Source of the DNA: Spirochaetes bacterium GWB1_27_13
GTDB taxonomy: Bacteria; Spirochaetota; GWE2-31-10; MWDO01
DNA: 39,179 nucleotides
NCBI GenBank assembly: GCA_001829125.1
Contig: MIAN01000179.1
Location: 1 to 39,179 of the forward strand
Reading direction: 5' to 3'
Under the pieces are notes generated by a model that was not told the origin of the DNA, made no database searches, and worked only from the letters and a program-made list of their open reading frames with translations. The position numbers and the translations under genes were made by a program. Positions 8,309 through 16,057 of this stretch are shown in pieces. The stretch's first letter is position 1. Every line of letters starts with the position of its first letter.

Positions 8309-11300
8309 TTATTTGTTTTTAAGTCTTTTCTTTGCTTCAACCATCTTGTCGTGAATTCTATTTGCTTGCAAACAGAAAACTTCAAATTGTGCCAAAGTGA
8401 CTTGAGTAAATGGGTTTCCATCTGATTCGATTGATAAGAATGGAAGATTTGATACATTCATTTTTTCAAGCTCTTGATATAATGGTTTTTGACCAGTTGC
8501 AGCAATTTTATGAACAAGATTCATATTTGTTTTTAATAAACTTTCTACCATTCTTGATGGAAGACAAGCAAAAGGACCAATCGAAATAGCACCACTACTC
8601 TCATTTAATATATATTTTAGTGCAGCACCAGTTGTAATTGGCACTTCACCTCTCAAATGTGGGCTTACTATCAATCTAGAAGCATTAATTACTTCTTTGA
8701 TGTCAATATAAGTTGGTTTATAAAATCCACAATTTGCAAAAATATTCTTAATTTGTTTATCAATTTGACCTTGGAAGAATGATTTAAAGAAAAAGTATAT
8801 TTTCATAAAGACATTTACATTCATTTCAGTTAAGTCATTCATCAAACAATAATCAATGTAGAATAATACTTCCATAAAAGGAACAATATTTGCAATAAAA
8901 CCTCGTTCTGCAAGCATTCCTTCGATATTTCTTCTTGCAAAATGGTCGTTTCTTACATAAATTTCACCTGTAATAGTAACAAATTTTGCATCTTCTATGT
9001 TTGCTTTTCGTGGAATTTCTGAAAATCTTTTTGCTGTAAGTTTAAGTCTTTTATTTAAAGACATCTTTTCTCTTCCACCAAAATTATCACTTATTTTTTG
9101 AAATTCTTCATCAAGCACTTTCCAGGCATATTCTTTATCTTCAGCTAAAACTTGCATTGCATTTTTTATTGTTTCAAAAACATCGCCAATAACAAATGAT
9201 TTAAAAAGAGTTAAAAGTAAACCTGTTCCAAAACCAGCATAACCTTTTCTATCATCTAATCTAAATACAGCAAAATTTTCAATTTTGTTTCTTTTAACAA
9301 AATTATTAAAACCATTGTAATATTGTTCGAGCCTACAAGGAGATGTATCTGTTGCGTGTAACAATACTAACGGTTCGCCAGGTGTTGCATAGTCTCTCAT
9401 ATAAGTCATCATGTTCCCAAGCATTATTGCAAGTGGTAAACACTCTTTACTTGATGATTGAGACCTACCCAATTTTATACTTTCCATTGTTGTATGAGGA
9501 ACGAGTCTTCCTTTAATACCAATTTTATTTAAGTATTCATTTGCAGGTGCCATTACATATTTTGAAAGTGATGGGAATAAGAATGTATATTTATCTGAAC
9601 TTGCATCAATAACAGTTTTTCCATCAGACAAATGTATTTTAGCCTTAAATCCGCTACCTTCAATCCATGCAGGTATAAAATTTTCTTTTTCTTTTTTCTC
9701 AATACTACCTCGTTTTTGTAATTCTCTATAAAAATTAACAACATCAAGGAATGCTTCGATACGAGTATTAATACCAGCATCTGCACTATGAGAATCTAAT
9801 TCTAAAGTTAGTGTTGGTTTTCCTTCCATCTCTTCTCTAAAAAGGTCAACAAGGAATGAGTCTGGACCACAGCTAAAATTAGTAATAAAAGTACCAAAAA
9901 GTTGTGGATGTCTTCTTACAATTTGAGCAGCTTTTAGAATAGTTTCACCCATACCCCAGTGCATAAATGGTTCAAATTCTTCCTTTTCATAATCAAGTAC
10001 ATCGTAAGTAAAGATTTCAACGCCACGAGATGTAAATTTTCTTGGTATCCCAAGGTTTGCTTTATCAGTAAAAGCGTTGTAAGGTCTACCAAAAAGCACA
10101 ACGCCAATTTTATTTGGATTTTTTTCCAAGTCTTCTAATAATTTTTTACCAACTTCTTTTATTTCTGTAAAAAATTCTCTTTGGAAACCTACTGCAGCCC
10201 AAAAAGCCTCTGTTGCTTCTTTTTTGCTTGCCCCAAGTTTATTTACTGCAAGATTTATAAAAACCTTTTCTTCTCTTTCTATACCTCTCGAAAAATCCAA
10301 AAGAGGAATTAACATTTCAATATTACCAAGTTGATCGTGAAAAGCTGTTTTCATTGAGAATGGTTCGCCTTGAGTAAAAACACAACTTTTACGATAGCCA
10401 ATTTGTTCGTTACAACTTTCACAAAAACCTTGCGTTTCGAGCTGAACTAAATGAGGCATAAAAATATAGTCTGGTTTTTTATCTAATAAATCCTGAAAAA
10501 ATCCATGAGCCAAAATCATAGGATAACAGAATGGAGCTAAAGCAAACTCTTCTCCTTCTACTTGAGATTTTTCTGAAACAATGACTTTAAAACCAAGTTT
10601 ACTAAAAAAGTTATAGTAAAGTGGATAATATGTGTTTGTATAGAAACTTCTATTAATACCAATTACTTTTGTATCAGCACTAAATTCGTATTTAGGAGAA
10701 TATTTTTCAAAAATTAATTTTTCTCTATATGAAACCATATCAAGTTTATCTTCATCATATTTTAAATGGTGAATCATATTGTAATATCTGTTACAAGCTC
10801 CACCGAATGCAAATTTTTTACCATCTATAATAATAGTTAAAATTTCACACCCAAGATCACATTTTTCTGAACCACCACCACATTTAAAAGGCTTGCCATA
10901 TTCCACATTTCTATCAATAAGGTCGGTAAGATTAAATTCTTTTTCTTGCAAAAGATTATTTTCGAGTCTTTTTTTTGTTTCAATTGCAACTCCAAAAGCA
11001 CCCATTAGACCTGGGTCTGGTGGAACAATTATTTCTTTGCCAGTTAATGCAGCCATTGCAACAGGAACTGCTTTATTATAACAAACACCACCTTGCATAA
11101 AAATTTTACTACCAGTTCTACGATTACCTTTTACTCTATTATTGTAATTCATGCAAACAGAATAAACAAGCCCCGCTATCATGTCCTCACGACCAATACC
11201 TTCTTGACTTGCAACTTTTATATCAGAACTTATAAATGCAGCACATTGATCATTAAAATTAGGTGGATTTTGTGCTTTTAATGCAATGCCTCCAATCTCA

Positions 11301-12643
11301 TTAGTTTTTACACCAAGAGTCTCCATTGCTGATTCTTCCAAAAAGCTACCAGTACCCGCAGAACAAGCCTCATTCATCGCATAGTCAGCTGGCACTCCAT
11401 CAACTATATAAGTATATTTTGCATCCTGACCACCAATTTCAAAAATTGTATCAACTTCAGGATCAAAAAATACACTTGCTGCAGCATGACAAACAATTTC
11501 ATTTATTATCGTATCTGTAAAAGCATGAAGCCCTACAATTTGACGACCAGAACCAGTGACACCTAAAGCAATAATTTTAACATTTTTGTTACCAATTTGT
11601 TCTTTTATAGATTTATAGCAATTTCTTGCAGCTTCAACTGGATTTCCATTTGTTCGTAAATAAACATCTGCAAGCATTTGATTCGTTTTTTTATTTAATA
11701 GAATGGCTTTTGTTGTTGTAGACCCAACATCAACACCCAAAATACACACATCACCATCTTGTGGGTTTCCGTGTTCTATTGATTTGAATGAAACTTTATT
11801 TTCATAATCTGAAAGTTTATGTAAAAATTCAAAAGAACTAATTCCTTCCTTATAAATGTTATTTATACCAGAAAAAGTTTTAGTTTGATTTTTAAGTCCA
11901 TATAAAGCAGCTCCAAGTGCCTCAAAATAAGCACATTGATCAGGAATTAAAAGTTTACTAACTTGTTCTTTTAAAAATTTAACTACAATCTTATTTTTTG
12001 CAACGCCACCAGTTAGAATTATATTTTTTTGTTTAACATTAGAAAGTAATTCTGTAATTTTACTTGACATCATTTTACAAAGACCACCAACAACAGAGCC
12101 TTTTGGTTCTCCAATGTTTAGGGCGTGAGTACAATCTGATTTACAGAATACAGAACATCTACCAGATATTTTATGAGGATGCTCATTCTCACCTAAAGCA
12201 ATAGCCTCATCAGGATTAAGATTCATTCTTCTAATTTGTTGTAAAAAAAATTCGCCTGTACCAGAGGCACATTTATTACCTATACGAACATTTTTTATTT
12301 TGTGTTCTCTATCAAGTTCGTAAACTATTGTAGTTTCACCACCAGCAGAAACAAGAATGTTATATTCACCATCAGGAAGGTTTAGATAAGAAAGAGAATG
12401 TTCAATCGCTTCTGGTTCTGTTATTGTTGTTAAATTTACATTTTCTCTAAATTTTCTTCCAGTTACTACTATTCTATCAAAATTTTCTGGTTTAACAGTA
12501 TTTAAAATTTCCAAAAAATTTTGTTTTGCATTTCCTTCGTGTGCTTTTGAAATAATATTTTCTATTTTAATATTATTATTATCATTTGTAACTTCAACAA
12601 ATGTAATAGTAGAAGCACCAAGACAAATTCCTAAAGACTTCAT
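8309..12643 (-). CDS. Giant acyl-CoA dehydratase activase-related protein (two BcrA/BadF-type ATPase domains, DUF2229 and HgdB-like region)
   Basis: A 1444-residue anaerobic redox ATPase. Two ASKHA-fold activase domains are visible in tandem. The first covers residues ~1-255 (GICLGASTITFVEV, CASGTGEF, CSVFCKSDC). The second covers ~300-575 (LGVDVGSTTTKAILL, NEACSAGTGSFLEESA, NDQCAAF). Family knowledge: such domains carry a [4Fe-4S] cluster between subunits and use ATP to push one electron at low potential onto 2-hydroxyacyl-CoA dehydratases or double-cubane-cluster proteins. The rest (~640-1440) matches the DUF2229 and HgdB/D-component-like portion, including CGPDSF and FACLPSRMVES, so donor and acceptor may be in one chain. 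Single-gene transcription unit with a strong GGAGG ribosome site 6 bases before ATG 12643. The physiological substrate is unknown; no CoA-pathway genes are nearby. Confidence 0.85.
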   Translation of the reverse strand: MKSLGICLGASTITFVEVTNDNNNIKIENIISKAHEGNAKQNFLEILNTVKPENFDRIVVTGRKFRENVNLTTITEPEAIEHSLSYLNLPDGEYNILVSAGGETTIVYELDREHKIKNVRIGNKCASGTGEFFLQQIRRMNLNPDEAIALGENEHPHKISGRCSVFCKSDCTHALNIGEPKGSVVGGLCKMMSSKITELLSNVKQKNIILTGGVAKNKIVVKFLKEQVSKLLIPDQCAYFEALGAALYGLKNQTKTFSGINNIYKEGISSFEFLHKLSDYENKVSFKSIEHGNPQDGDVCILGVDVGSTTTKAILLNKKTNQMLADVYLRTNGNPVEAARNCYKSIKEQIGNKNVKIIALGVTGSGRQIVGLHAFTDTIINEIVCHAAASVFFDPEVDTIFEIGGQDAKYTYIVDGVPADYAMNEACSAGTGSFLEESAMETLGVKTNEIGGIALKAQNPPNFNDQCAAFISSDIKVASQEGIGREDMIAGLVYSVCMNYNNRVKGNRRTGSKIFMQGGVCYNKAVPVAMAALTGKEIIVPPDPGLMGAFGVAIETKKRLENNLLQEKEFNLTDLIDRNVEYGKPFKCGGGSEKCDLGCEILTIIIDGKKFAFGGACNRYYNMIHHLKYDEDKLDMVSYREKLIFEKYSPKYEFSADTKVIGINRSFYTNTYYPLYYNFFSKLGFKVIVSEKSQVEGEEFALAPFCYPMILAHGFFQDLLDKKPDYIFMPHLVQLETQGFCESCNEQIGYRKSCVFTQGEPFSMKTAFHDQLGNIEMLIPLLDFSRGIEREEKVFINLAVNKLGASKKEATEAFWAAVGFQREFFTEIKEVGKKLLEDLEKNPNKIGVVLFGRPYNAFTDKANLGIPRKFTSRGVEIFTYDVLDYEKEEFEPFMHWGMGETILKAAQIVRRHPQLFGTFITNFSCGPDSFLVDLFREEMEGKPTLTLELDSHSADAGINTRIEAFLDVVNFYRELQKRGSIEKKEKENFIPAWIEGSGFKAKIHLSDGKTVIDASSDKYTFLFPSLSKYVMAPANEYLNKIGIKGRLVPHTTMESIKLGRSQSSSKECLPLAIMLGNMMTYMRDYATPGEPLVLLHATDTSPCRLEQYYNGFNNFVKRNKIENFAVFRLDDRKGYAGFGTGLLLTLFKSFVIGDVFETIKNAMQVLAEDKEYAWKVLDEEFQKISDNFGGREKMSLNKRLKLTAKRFSEIPRKANIEDAKFVTITGEIYVRNDHFARRNIEGMLAERGFIANIVPFMEVLFYIDYCLMNDLTEMNVNVFMKIYFFFKSFFQGQIDKQIKNIFANCGFYKPTYIDIKEVINASRLIVSPHLRGEVPITTGAALKYILNESSGAISIGPFACLPSRMVESLLKTNMNLVHKIAATGQKPLYQELEKMNVSNLPFLSIESDGNPFTQVTLAQFEVFCLQANRIHDKMVEAKKRLKNK

Positions 12644-12970
12644 TTATCCTCCAAAAAAACAAATTATACTAAAAAATTATTAAAATTTTGTACTAAACTA
12701 TAGAAAAATTTCTTTTCAAAAATACACAAGCTAAATTGTTTACAAAATAAACTATAAAAAAAATTAGATTTTATTTTTTTTTATTACATAAAATACAATT
12801 TTTAAATTTAATTTAAGCATATATGATTTCAATAATTTTTGGATAGAATATAATTAAAAAAAATGAAAATGTCCACTTTTATTAAAAATAAATATAAAAA
12901 AATAATATAAATTTTTAAATTTATATAAAAACATTTGCATTTTTGATTTTATTATTGTATTATTATTTAT
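12644..12970. other. Divergent intergenic region, very AT-rich
   Basis: This 327-base gap separates the minus-strand activase gene from the plus-strand PilZ gene. On the activase side a TATAAT (12663-12668, minus strand) sits just upstream of the GGAGG; I see no good -35 for it. On the other side is the PilZ promoter described separately. Otherwise I see only A/T runs and no gene. Confidence 0.6.
12935..12963 (+). promoter_or_regulatory. Sigma-70-type promoter of the PilZ operon, apparently leaderless
   Basis: TTGCAT (12935-12940), a 17-base spacer, then TATTAT (12958-12963). The expected transcription start, about 7 bases downstream, falls at the ATG at 12971. No ribosome binding site precedes that ATG, so the message may be leaderless. 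Confidence 0.5.
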
Positions 12971-13309
12971 ATGAAACATGAAAGAAGGGCGTATAAAAGA
13001 ATATCAGATTCTCTGCAAATTAAATTCGAGGTATCGAAGATAGATACTATTATGCCAAGTACTTCTTATACTAAAGATATTAGTCAAGGAGGTTTTCTTT
13101 TTAGAACTAATAATGTACTTGAAGTTGGTTCTATAATAAATATAAAAATACTTTTGCATAAATCAGATGAATTTATATCATCTTTAGCAAAAGTTGTAAG
13201 AGTGGAAGAAATTGTAGAAGGTAAAATCTACGATATTGGTATAAATTTTATAAATATTACCGATAATGATATTGAAAAATTATCAAAATATGTTACAAAT
13301 AAATTATAA
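12971..13309 (+). CDS. PilZ domain protein (c-di-GMP receptor)
   Basis: Small cytoplasmic c-di-GMP binding protein of 112 residues consisting only of a PilZ domain. Both nucleotide-binding elements are present: R6-x3-R10 in the N-terminal RRAYKR stretch, and D36-x-S38-x-x-G41 in DISQGG. The following strands (FLFRTNNVLEVGS, AKVVRVEE, YDIGINF) fit the PilZ barrel. The retained arginines suggest it really binds the dinucleotide. It is followed after 13 bases by a HATPase protein and then a STAS protein, with a terminator only after the third gene. The context therefore suggests that c-di-GMP input feeds a partner-switching output (inference). Alternative: a flagellar or motility PilZ adaptor. 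Confidence 0.87.
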   Translation: MKHERRAYKRISDSLQIKFEVSKIDTIMPSTSYTKDISQGGFLFRTNNVLEVGSIINIKILLHKSDEFISSLAKVVRVEEIVEGKIYDIGINFINITDNDIEKLSKYVTNKL

Positions 13310-13322
13310 GGTGAGAGAAGAT

Positions 13323-13805
13323 ATGGACTTATTTAAGAATGTAAAAAATGGTTTTATTGAAATGATTTTTGGTCCGAGGTGGACTTACATAGCTACAGTA
13401 AGAACATTTTTACAAAATTTTCTTTCTATTACTTTAGCTGATAATAAGTGGGCTGATGTTATTTCAATGGCTGCAAGTGAATTACTTGAAAATGCAGTAA
13501 AATATGCCTCAGAAGAAGGTACAAAGATTCAGGTTGAGCATAAAAAAGAAGATAATAAACTTTTTCTTCATGTAGAAAATTTTTCCTATCAGGATAATAT
13601 AAAAATACTTCAAAAAGAAATAGAGTTTATTACAAGTGGGGATCCTCAAGAAGTTTATCTAAAAAAAATGCAAGAAGCTGCTTTAAGAACTGATGGTGGA
13701 AGTCAATTAGGTCTTGCAAGAATTAGATATGAGAGTAATGCAAGTATTTCCTTTGATGTTGAGGGAGATCTTGTTAAAGTAACAGTAATTTTTGATTTAA
13801 AATAG
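13323..13805 (+). CDS. RsbW/SpoIIAB-like HATPase_c regulator (anti-sigma-type kinase family)
   Basis: A 160-residue GHKL-fold protein. The N-box is SELLENAVKYAS, with E53, E56 and N57. A later glycine-containing GLARIRYE stretch (in the ~130 region) fits the lid/G-box. There is no histidine-kinase dimerisation domain, so it resembles the stand-alone anti-sigma or regulator ATPases that bind STAS partners. Start ATG 13323 is preceded by AAGGTGAG; an in-frame ATG at 13266 would overlap the PilZ gene and add unrelated residues. It sits between the PilZ gene (13 bases) and the STAS gene (18 bases), an operon. It probably binds or phosphorylates the STAS protein encoded next door (inference). Its final target, a sigma factor or an enzyme, is not visible. 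Confidence 0.78.
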   Translation: MDLFKNVKNGFIEMIFGPRWTYIATVRTFLQNFLSITLADNKWADVISMAASELLENAVKYASEEGTKIQVEHKKEDNKLFLHVENFSYQDNIKILQKEIEFITSGDPQEVYLKKMQEAALRTDGGSQLGLARIRYESNASISFDVEGDLVKVTVIFDLK

Positions 13806-13823
13806 AATTAAGGAGTTGCACTA

Positions 13824-14210
13824 ATGAACAAGTTTGGAATCGAAAATGTAATTACAGAGAAAGCGACTGTGGAATTAGCGGATATTGCAAATGGAATAAA
13901 AGTAACCTTTACTGGTGATATTGATGTTCAAAATCCAGAGCCGATATTTGTACCTTTCTTTGAACAAATTCACAACAAAGTTATTCAAAATTCTGTAAAA
14001 TATGTTGAATTAGATTTCAGCAAACTTACTTTCTTAAACTCAAGTGGTATAAAAACATTAATAAAATGGATTACTAAAGTTACGCCATTGCCAGCTGATC
14101 AAAAATATAGATTCAAAATTGTTGCAAACTCAGAAATTACATGGCAAGAAACATCTTTAAAAATGCTCGCAATGCTAGCTCCAGGTTTAATCGAAATTTC
14201 TATTAAATAA
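13824..14210 (+). CDS. STAS domain protein (anti-sigma factor antagonist-like)
   Basis: A 128-residue single-domain protein. The central LDFSKLTFLNSSGIKTL stretch is the STAS phosphorylation loop: S73 or S74 before G75 is at the position phosphorylated in SpoIIAA/RsbV. A good AAGGAG lies 8 bases upstream of ATG 13824. It is the third gene of the PilZ-HATPase-STAS operon and is followed by a terminator. In partner-switch systems the unphosphorylated STAS protein binds the ATPase and frees the ATPase's other partner. The longer C-terminus (EITWQETSLKMLAMLAPG) is unlike classical RsbV, so it may belong to a distinct STAS branch. Confidence 0.82.
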   Translation: MNKFGIENVITEKATVELADIANGIKVTFTGDIDVQNPEPIFVPFFEQIHNKVIQNSVKYVELDFSKLTFLNSSGIKTLIKWITKVTPLPADQKYRFKIVANSEITWQETSLKMLAMLAPGLIEISIK

Positions 14211-14220
14211 TATACTAAAT

Positions 14221-14253
14221 AAATAATCAAGGGTTTAACCTTGATTATTTATC
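14221..14253 (+). terminator. Terminator after the PilZ-HATPase-STAS operon
   Basis: AAATAATCAAGG (14221-14232) pairs with CCTTGATTATTT (14239-14250) across a 6-base loop, starting 10 bases after the STAS stop codon. The following T-tract is weak (ATCTTTAAG), but stem length and position support termination. Confidence 0.75.
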
Positions 14254-14360
14254 TTTAAGTATTTGTTTTATTTATAGAAAACTGGATTACAAATTATTAT
14301 TTTAATTCTAACATTCCGCAAAAAGAAGAGTAGCTATATTAAGAAAAAATGTTTTTTTAA

Positions 14361-14483
14361 ACGGCTAAATCTGAACAAGATAGAAAAATCCATAAAAATA
14401 AAAAATACTGGTATGTAGATAATTTGCATTATAGAAAATCTGCCTATCCTGAAGTTTTTGATACAAATGGAAATCATATCTAA
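14361..14483 (+). pseudogene. Remnant of a WYVDNxLHR-type repeat protein
   Basis: A 40-codon open stretch without a start codon ends at TAA 14483. Its translation contains KYWYVDNLHYRKSAYPEVF and then DTNGNHI. This resembles one degenerate unit of the W-Y-x-N-G-x-L-H-R-x-x-x-x-P-A repeats seen in many bacterial and viral hypothetical proteins. There is no complete gene around it, so it is either decayed or chance coding. Confidence 0.35.
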
Positions 14484-14526
14484 TAAACAACTTTAAAAAC
14501 AAAAAAAATTGACTTTATTATAAATT

Positions 14527-14605
14527 ACATAACACAGACTAATCAGATTGTCACGGATTATACAGATTAAAATCATATAATTACTTGATATTAAAGCAAT
14601 TATAT
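14527..14605 (-). repeat. GATTA-type dispersed repeat, partial copy
   Basis: Read on the minus strand it runs CTTTAATATCAAGTAATTA, then TTTAATCTGT units, then GACAATCTGATTAGTCTGTG. This is the same order as in the copies at 29803-29914 and 19052-19193. The promoter-like end of those copies is missing; a 14-bp inverted repeat follows instead. Confidence 0.7.
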
Positions 14606-14606
14606 T

Positions 14607-14655
14607 TTATAATCAAACAATTATTTTCTTTGTTTGATTATAATCTTAATTTTTT
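14607..14655 (+). terminator. 14-bp hairpin with T-rich tail
   Basis: TTATAATCAAACAA (14607-14620) and TTGTTTGATTATAA (14630-14643) are perfect inverted repeats around a 9-base loop. A T-rich stretch follows. It could be a leftover terminator or the end of a mobile element, since transposase remnants begin directly after it. Confidence 0.5.
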
Positions 14656-15072
14656 TATAAAATTGAAAGATTAAAAAAATTTATAAGTTTTCAAAAGAAA
14701 AAAGAAAAAGAAGGTGTTTTTGGTTCTTCAACTCCTTCAAGCAAAATACTGATTAAACCCAGCATAAAAGAAGGGAGAATGGTTGAGCAAAAAAAGACAT
14801 GTCAAAAAAAAAGTTTTAGCAGAGACTGCGAGATAAAATCGAAATTTTAAATAATAGTATTGAAATATGCCATAAGTGTCAATTCAAATTGATTAAAAAA
14901 GGGTTTCCAGTAATTGATTCAGAAAACCAAAAGCCTCAAAGATATTATATCGATGTGAAAAGAAACATTGCCCTGTATGTAAAAGACTTATAAGCCAAAA
15001 CTCAATGTGTTAGAAAGAGGGCTTTATGGAAATAATCTTTTAGCAAAATCTTGTGCAATACATTATTTTTAG
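14650..15072 (+). pseudogene. Decayed transposase (IS66-like), N-terminal half
   Basis: Pieces of a transposase are readable in different frames. The first (to a TAA at 14850) contains EGVFGSSTPSSKILIKPS. The second starts near 14853 with CHKCQFKLIKKGF. The third has YRCEKKHCPVCKRL, a zinc-ribbon pair. The fourth is LERGLYGNNLLAKSCAIHYF, ending at TAG 15072. This order (FGSSTPSSK, CxxC, RYCPxC, YGNxL) matches the N-terminal part of IS66-like DDE transposases as I know them. At least three frameshifts and loss of the catalytic half show it is dead. It sits just upstream of the tRNA pair. The exact IS family is uncertain. Confidence 0.65.
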
Positions 15073-15152
15073 TAATACTGATCTGATAATTAAAAATCTT
15101 CCACCAAAGACTCAGAGATTAAATTTTTTTTAAATTTTTAATTATTTTTCTA

Positions 15153-15181
15153 TTGACAAAATAAAAAAGTTATGTTATTTA
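15153..15181 (+). promoter_or_regulatory. Sigma-70-type promoter of the tRNA-Cys/tRNA-Leu unit
   Basis: A perfect TTGACA (15153-15158), a 17-base spacer and TATTTA (15176-15181) lie 20 bases before the tRNA-Cys 5' end. Confidence 0.65.
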
Positions 15182-15201
15182 TAAGATGTATTAATGCAGA
15201 T

Positions 15202-15272
15202 GGCAACGTCGCCAAGTGGTAAGGCCGAGGTCTGCAAAATCTCTATCAGCGGTTCAAATCCGCTCGTTGCCT
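15202..15272 (+). tRNA. tRNA-Cys (GCA)
   Basis: The cloverleaf is complete: acceptor GGCAACG with CGTTGCC, anticodon stem GAGGT/ATCTC with loop CTGCAAA (anticodon GCA), and T-arm AGCGG-TTCAAAT-CCGCT. The discriminator is T, as expected for tRNA-Cys. CCA is not encoded. Confidence 0.95.
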
Positions 15273-15286
15273 ATGAAATGTTTTTT

Positions 15287-15371
15287 GCCCGAGTGGTGGA
15301 ATTGGTAGACACACAGGACTTAAAATCCTGCGGACTTAACATCTGTACCGGTTCGATTCCGGTCTCGGGCA
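15287..15371 (+). tRNA. tRNA-Leu (UAA)
   Basis: Acceptor GCCCGAG pairs with CTCGGGC. Anticodon stem CAGGA/TCCTG encloses loop CTTAAAA (anticodon TAA). A variable arm and T-arm ACCGG-TTCGATT-CCGGT follow, with discriminator A. It lies 14 bases after tRNA-Cys, so both are likely processed from one transcript. CCA is not encoded. Confidence 0.95.
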
Positions 15372-15745
15372 ATCTTTTTTATACTAACAATAACACATAT
15401 CTTAAAATGTTTTTTTATCAAAAGAAATACAAATCACAGTTTTTTTACTTATTTAAAAAGTACAATATTTTATGATTTTTTTTTATTCCACATTGTTCTA
15501 ATCTTTGATTTTTTTGTAAAAATAAGTTTTAATAATAATATTGGGTGTATAATATTATTAGACAGATAAAAAATTATAAATTGTCTATTTATTGACTTTG
15601 TATCAGTGTTTTAATTTAAGTATTTAAAATTATCGTATAAAAAAATGTTTAATTATCAGAATGTAGAATTAAAATTTTGAGAGATTTTAACCGCAAAATA
15701 ATACGAAAATTTTATCGATTAATTAATAATCTTTCCATAATTCTG

Positions 15746-15762
15746 TGGTTAAATATTAACTC
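15746..15762. promoter_or_regulatory. Candidate distal activator site
   Basis: GTTAA-ATA-TTAAC is a perfect dyad (15748-15760). It aligns with the TGAGTAAATATTACCCA site at 15867. Its centre is 81 bases upstream of the centre of the first TGAGTAAA site. Assignment is inference. Confidence 0.35.
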
Positions 15763-15826
15763 GGAATCATCCAAAAAAGTATAGATATATTGTAGTTTTT
15801 GCTCTATTATTGTTAGTTTTAGTTTG

Positions 15827-15923
15827 TGAGTAAAATTTATCCAAAAAATAAGTACAATTCAACCACTGAGTAAATATTACCCACAAATTTTAACCAAATT
15901 AGAAAATGAGTAAATTTTAAATA
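15827..15923. promoter_or_regulatory. Three TGAGTAAA sites in exact 40-bp register (candidate enhancer for a sigma-54 activator)
   Basis: TGAGTAAA occurs at 15827, 15867 and 15907. The middle site extends to the dyad TGAGTAAATATTACCCA (TGnGTAA-N3-TTACnCA). The first keeps most of this (TGAGTAAAATTTATCCA). The third keeps only the left half. They lie roughly 105-185 bases upstream of the -24/-12 promoter at 16013, the usual distance for bacterial enhancer-binding proteins. The 40-base spacing (about four helical turns) puts them on one DNA face. The binding protein is unknown. Confidence 0.55.
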
Positions 15924-16012
15924 TTTTAATACATATAAAATATAATAATAAATTGTATAAAAAGCAACATAAAATTTAACTATGTAATAAATTGAATGAT
16001 GTTAATCAAATA

Positions 16013-16028
16013 TGGCACGGATATTGCT
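16013..16028 (+). promoter_or_regulatory. Sigma-54 (-24/-12) promoter of the sigma factor gene
   Basis: TGGCACGGATATTGCT matches the RpoN consensus TGGCAC-N5-TTGCW exactly, with GG (16014-16015) and GC (16026-16027) separated by 10 bases. The expected start is about 16039, leaving a short leader with AAAGGA before ATG 16058. Confidence 0.85.
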
Positions 16029-16057
16029 ATATATTTAGTATATGAAAGGAATTTACT

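Larger units (their letters stand above)
15372..16012. other. Long regulatory intergenic region upstream of the sigma factor gene
   Basis: About 640 bases without a gene, unusually long for this compact region. The distal part (15372-15740) is AT-rich with no structure I can name. The proximal part holds four related partly palindromic sites described separately, and the region ends at a -24/-12 promoter. Confidence 0.7.

Noticed and set aside
15194-15475. A 93-codon plus-strand open frame
   Set aside because: It runs straight through the tRNA-Cys and tRNA-Leu genes, which are complete cloverleaves; the frame is accidental.
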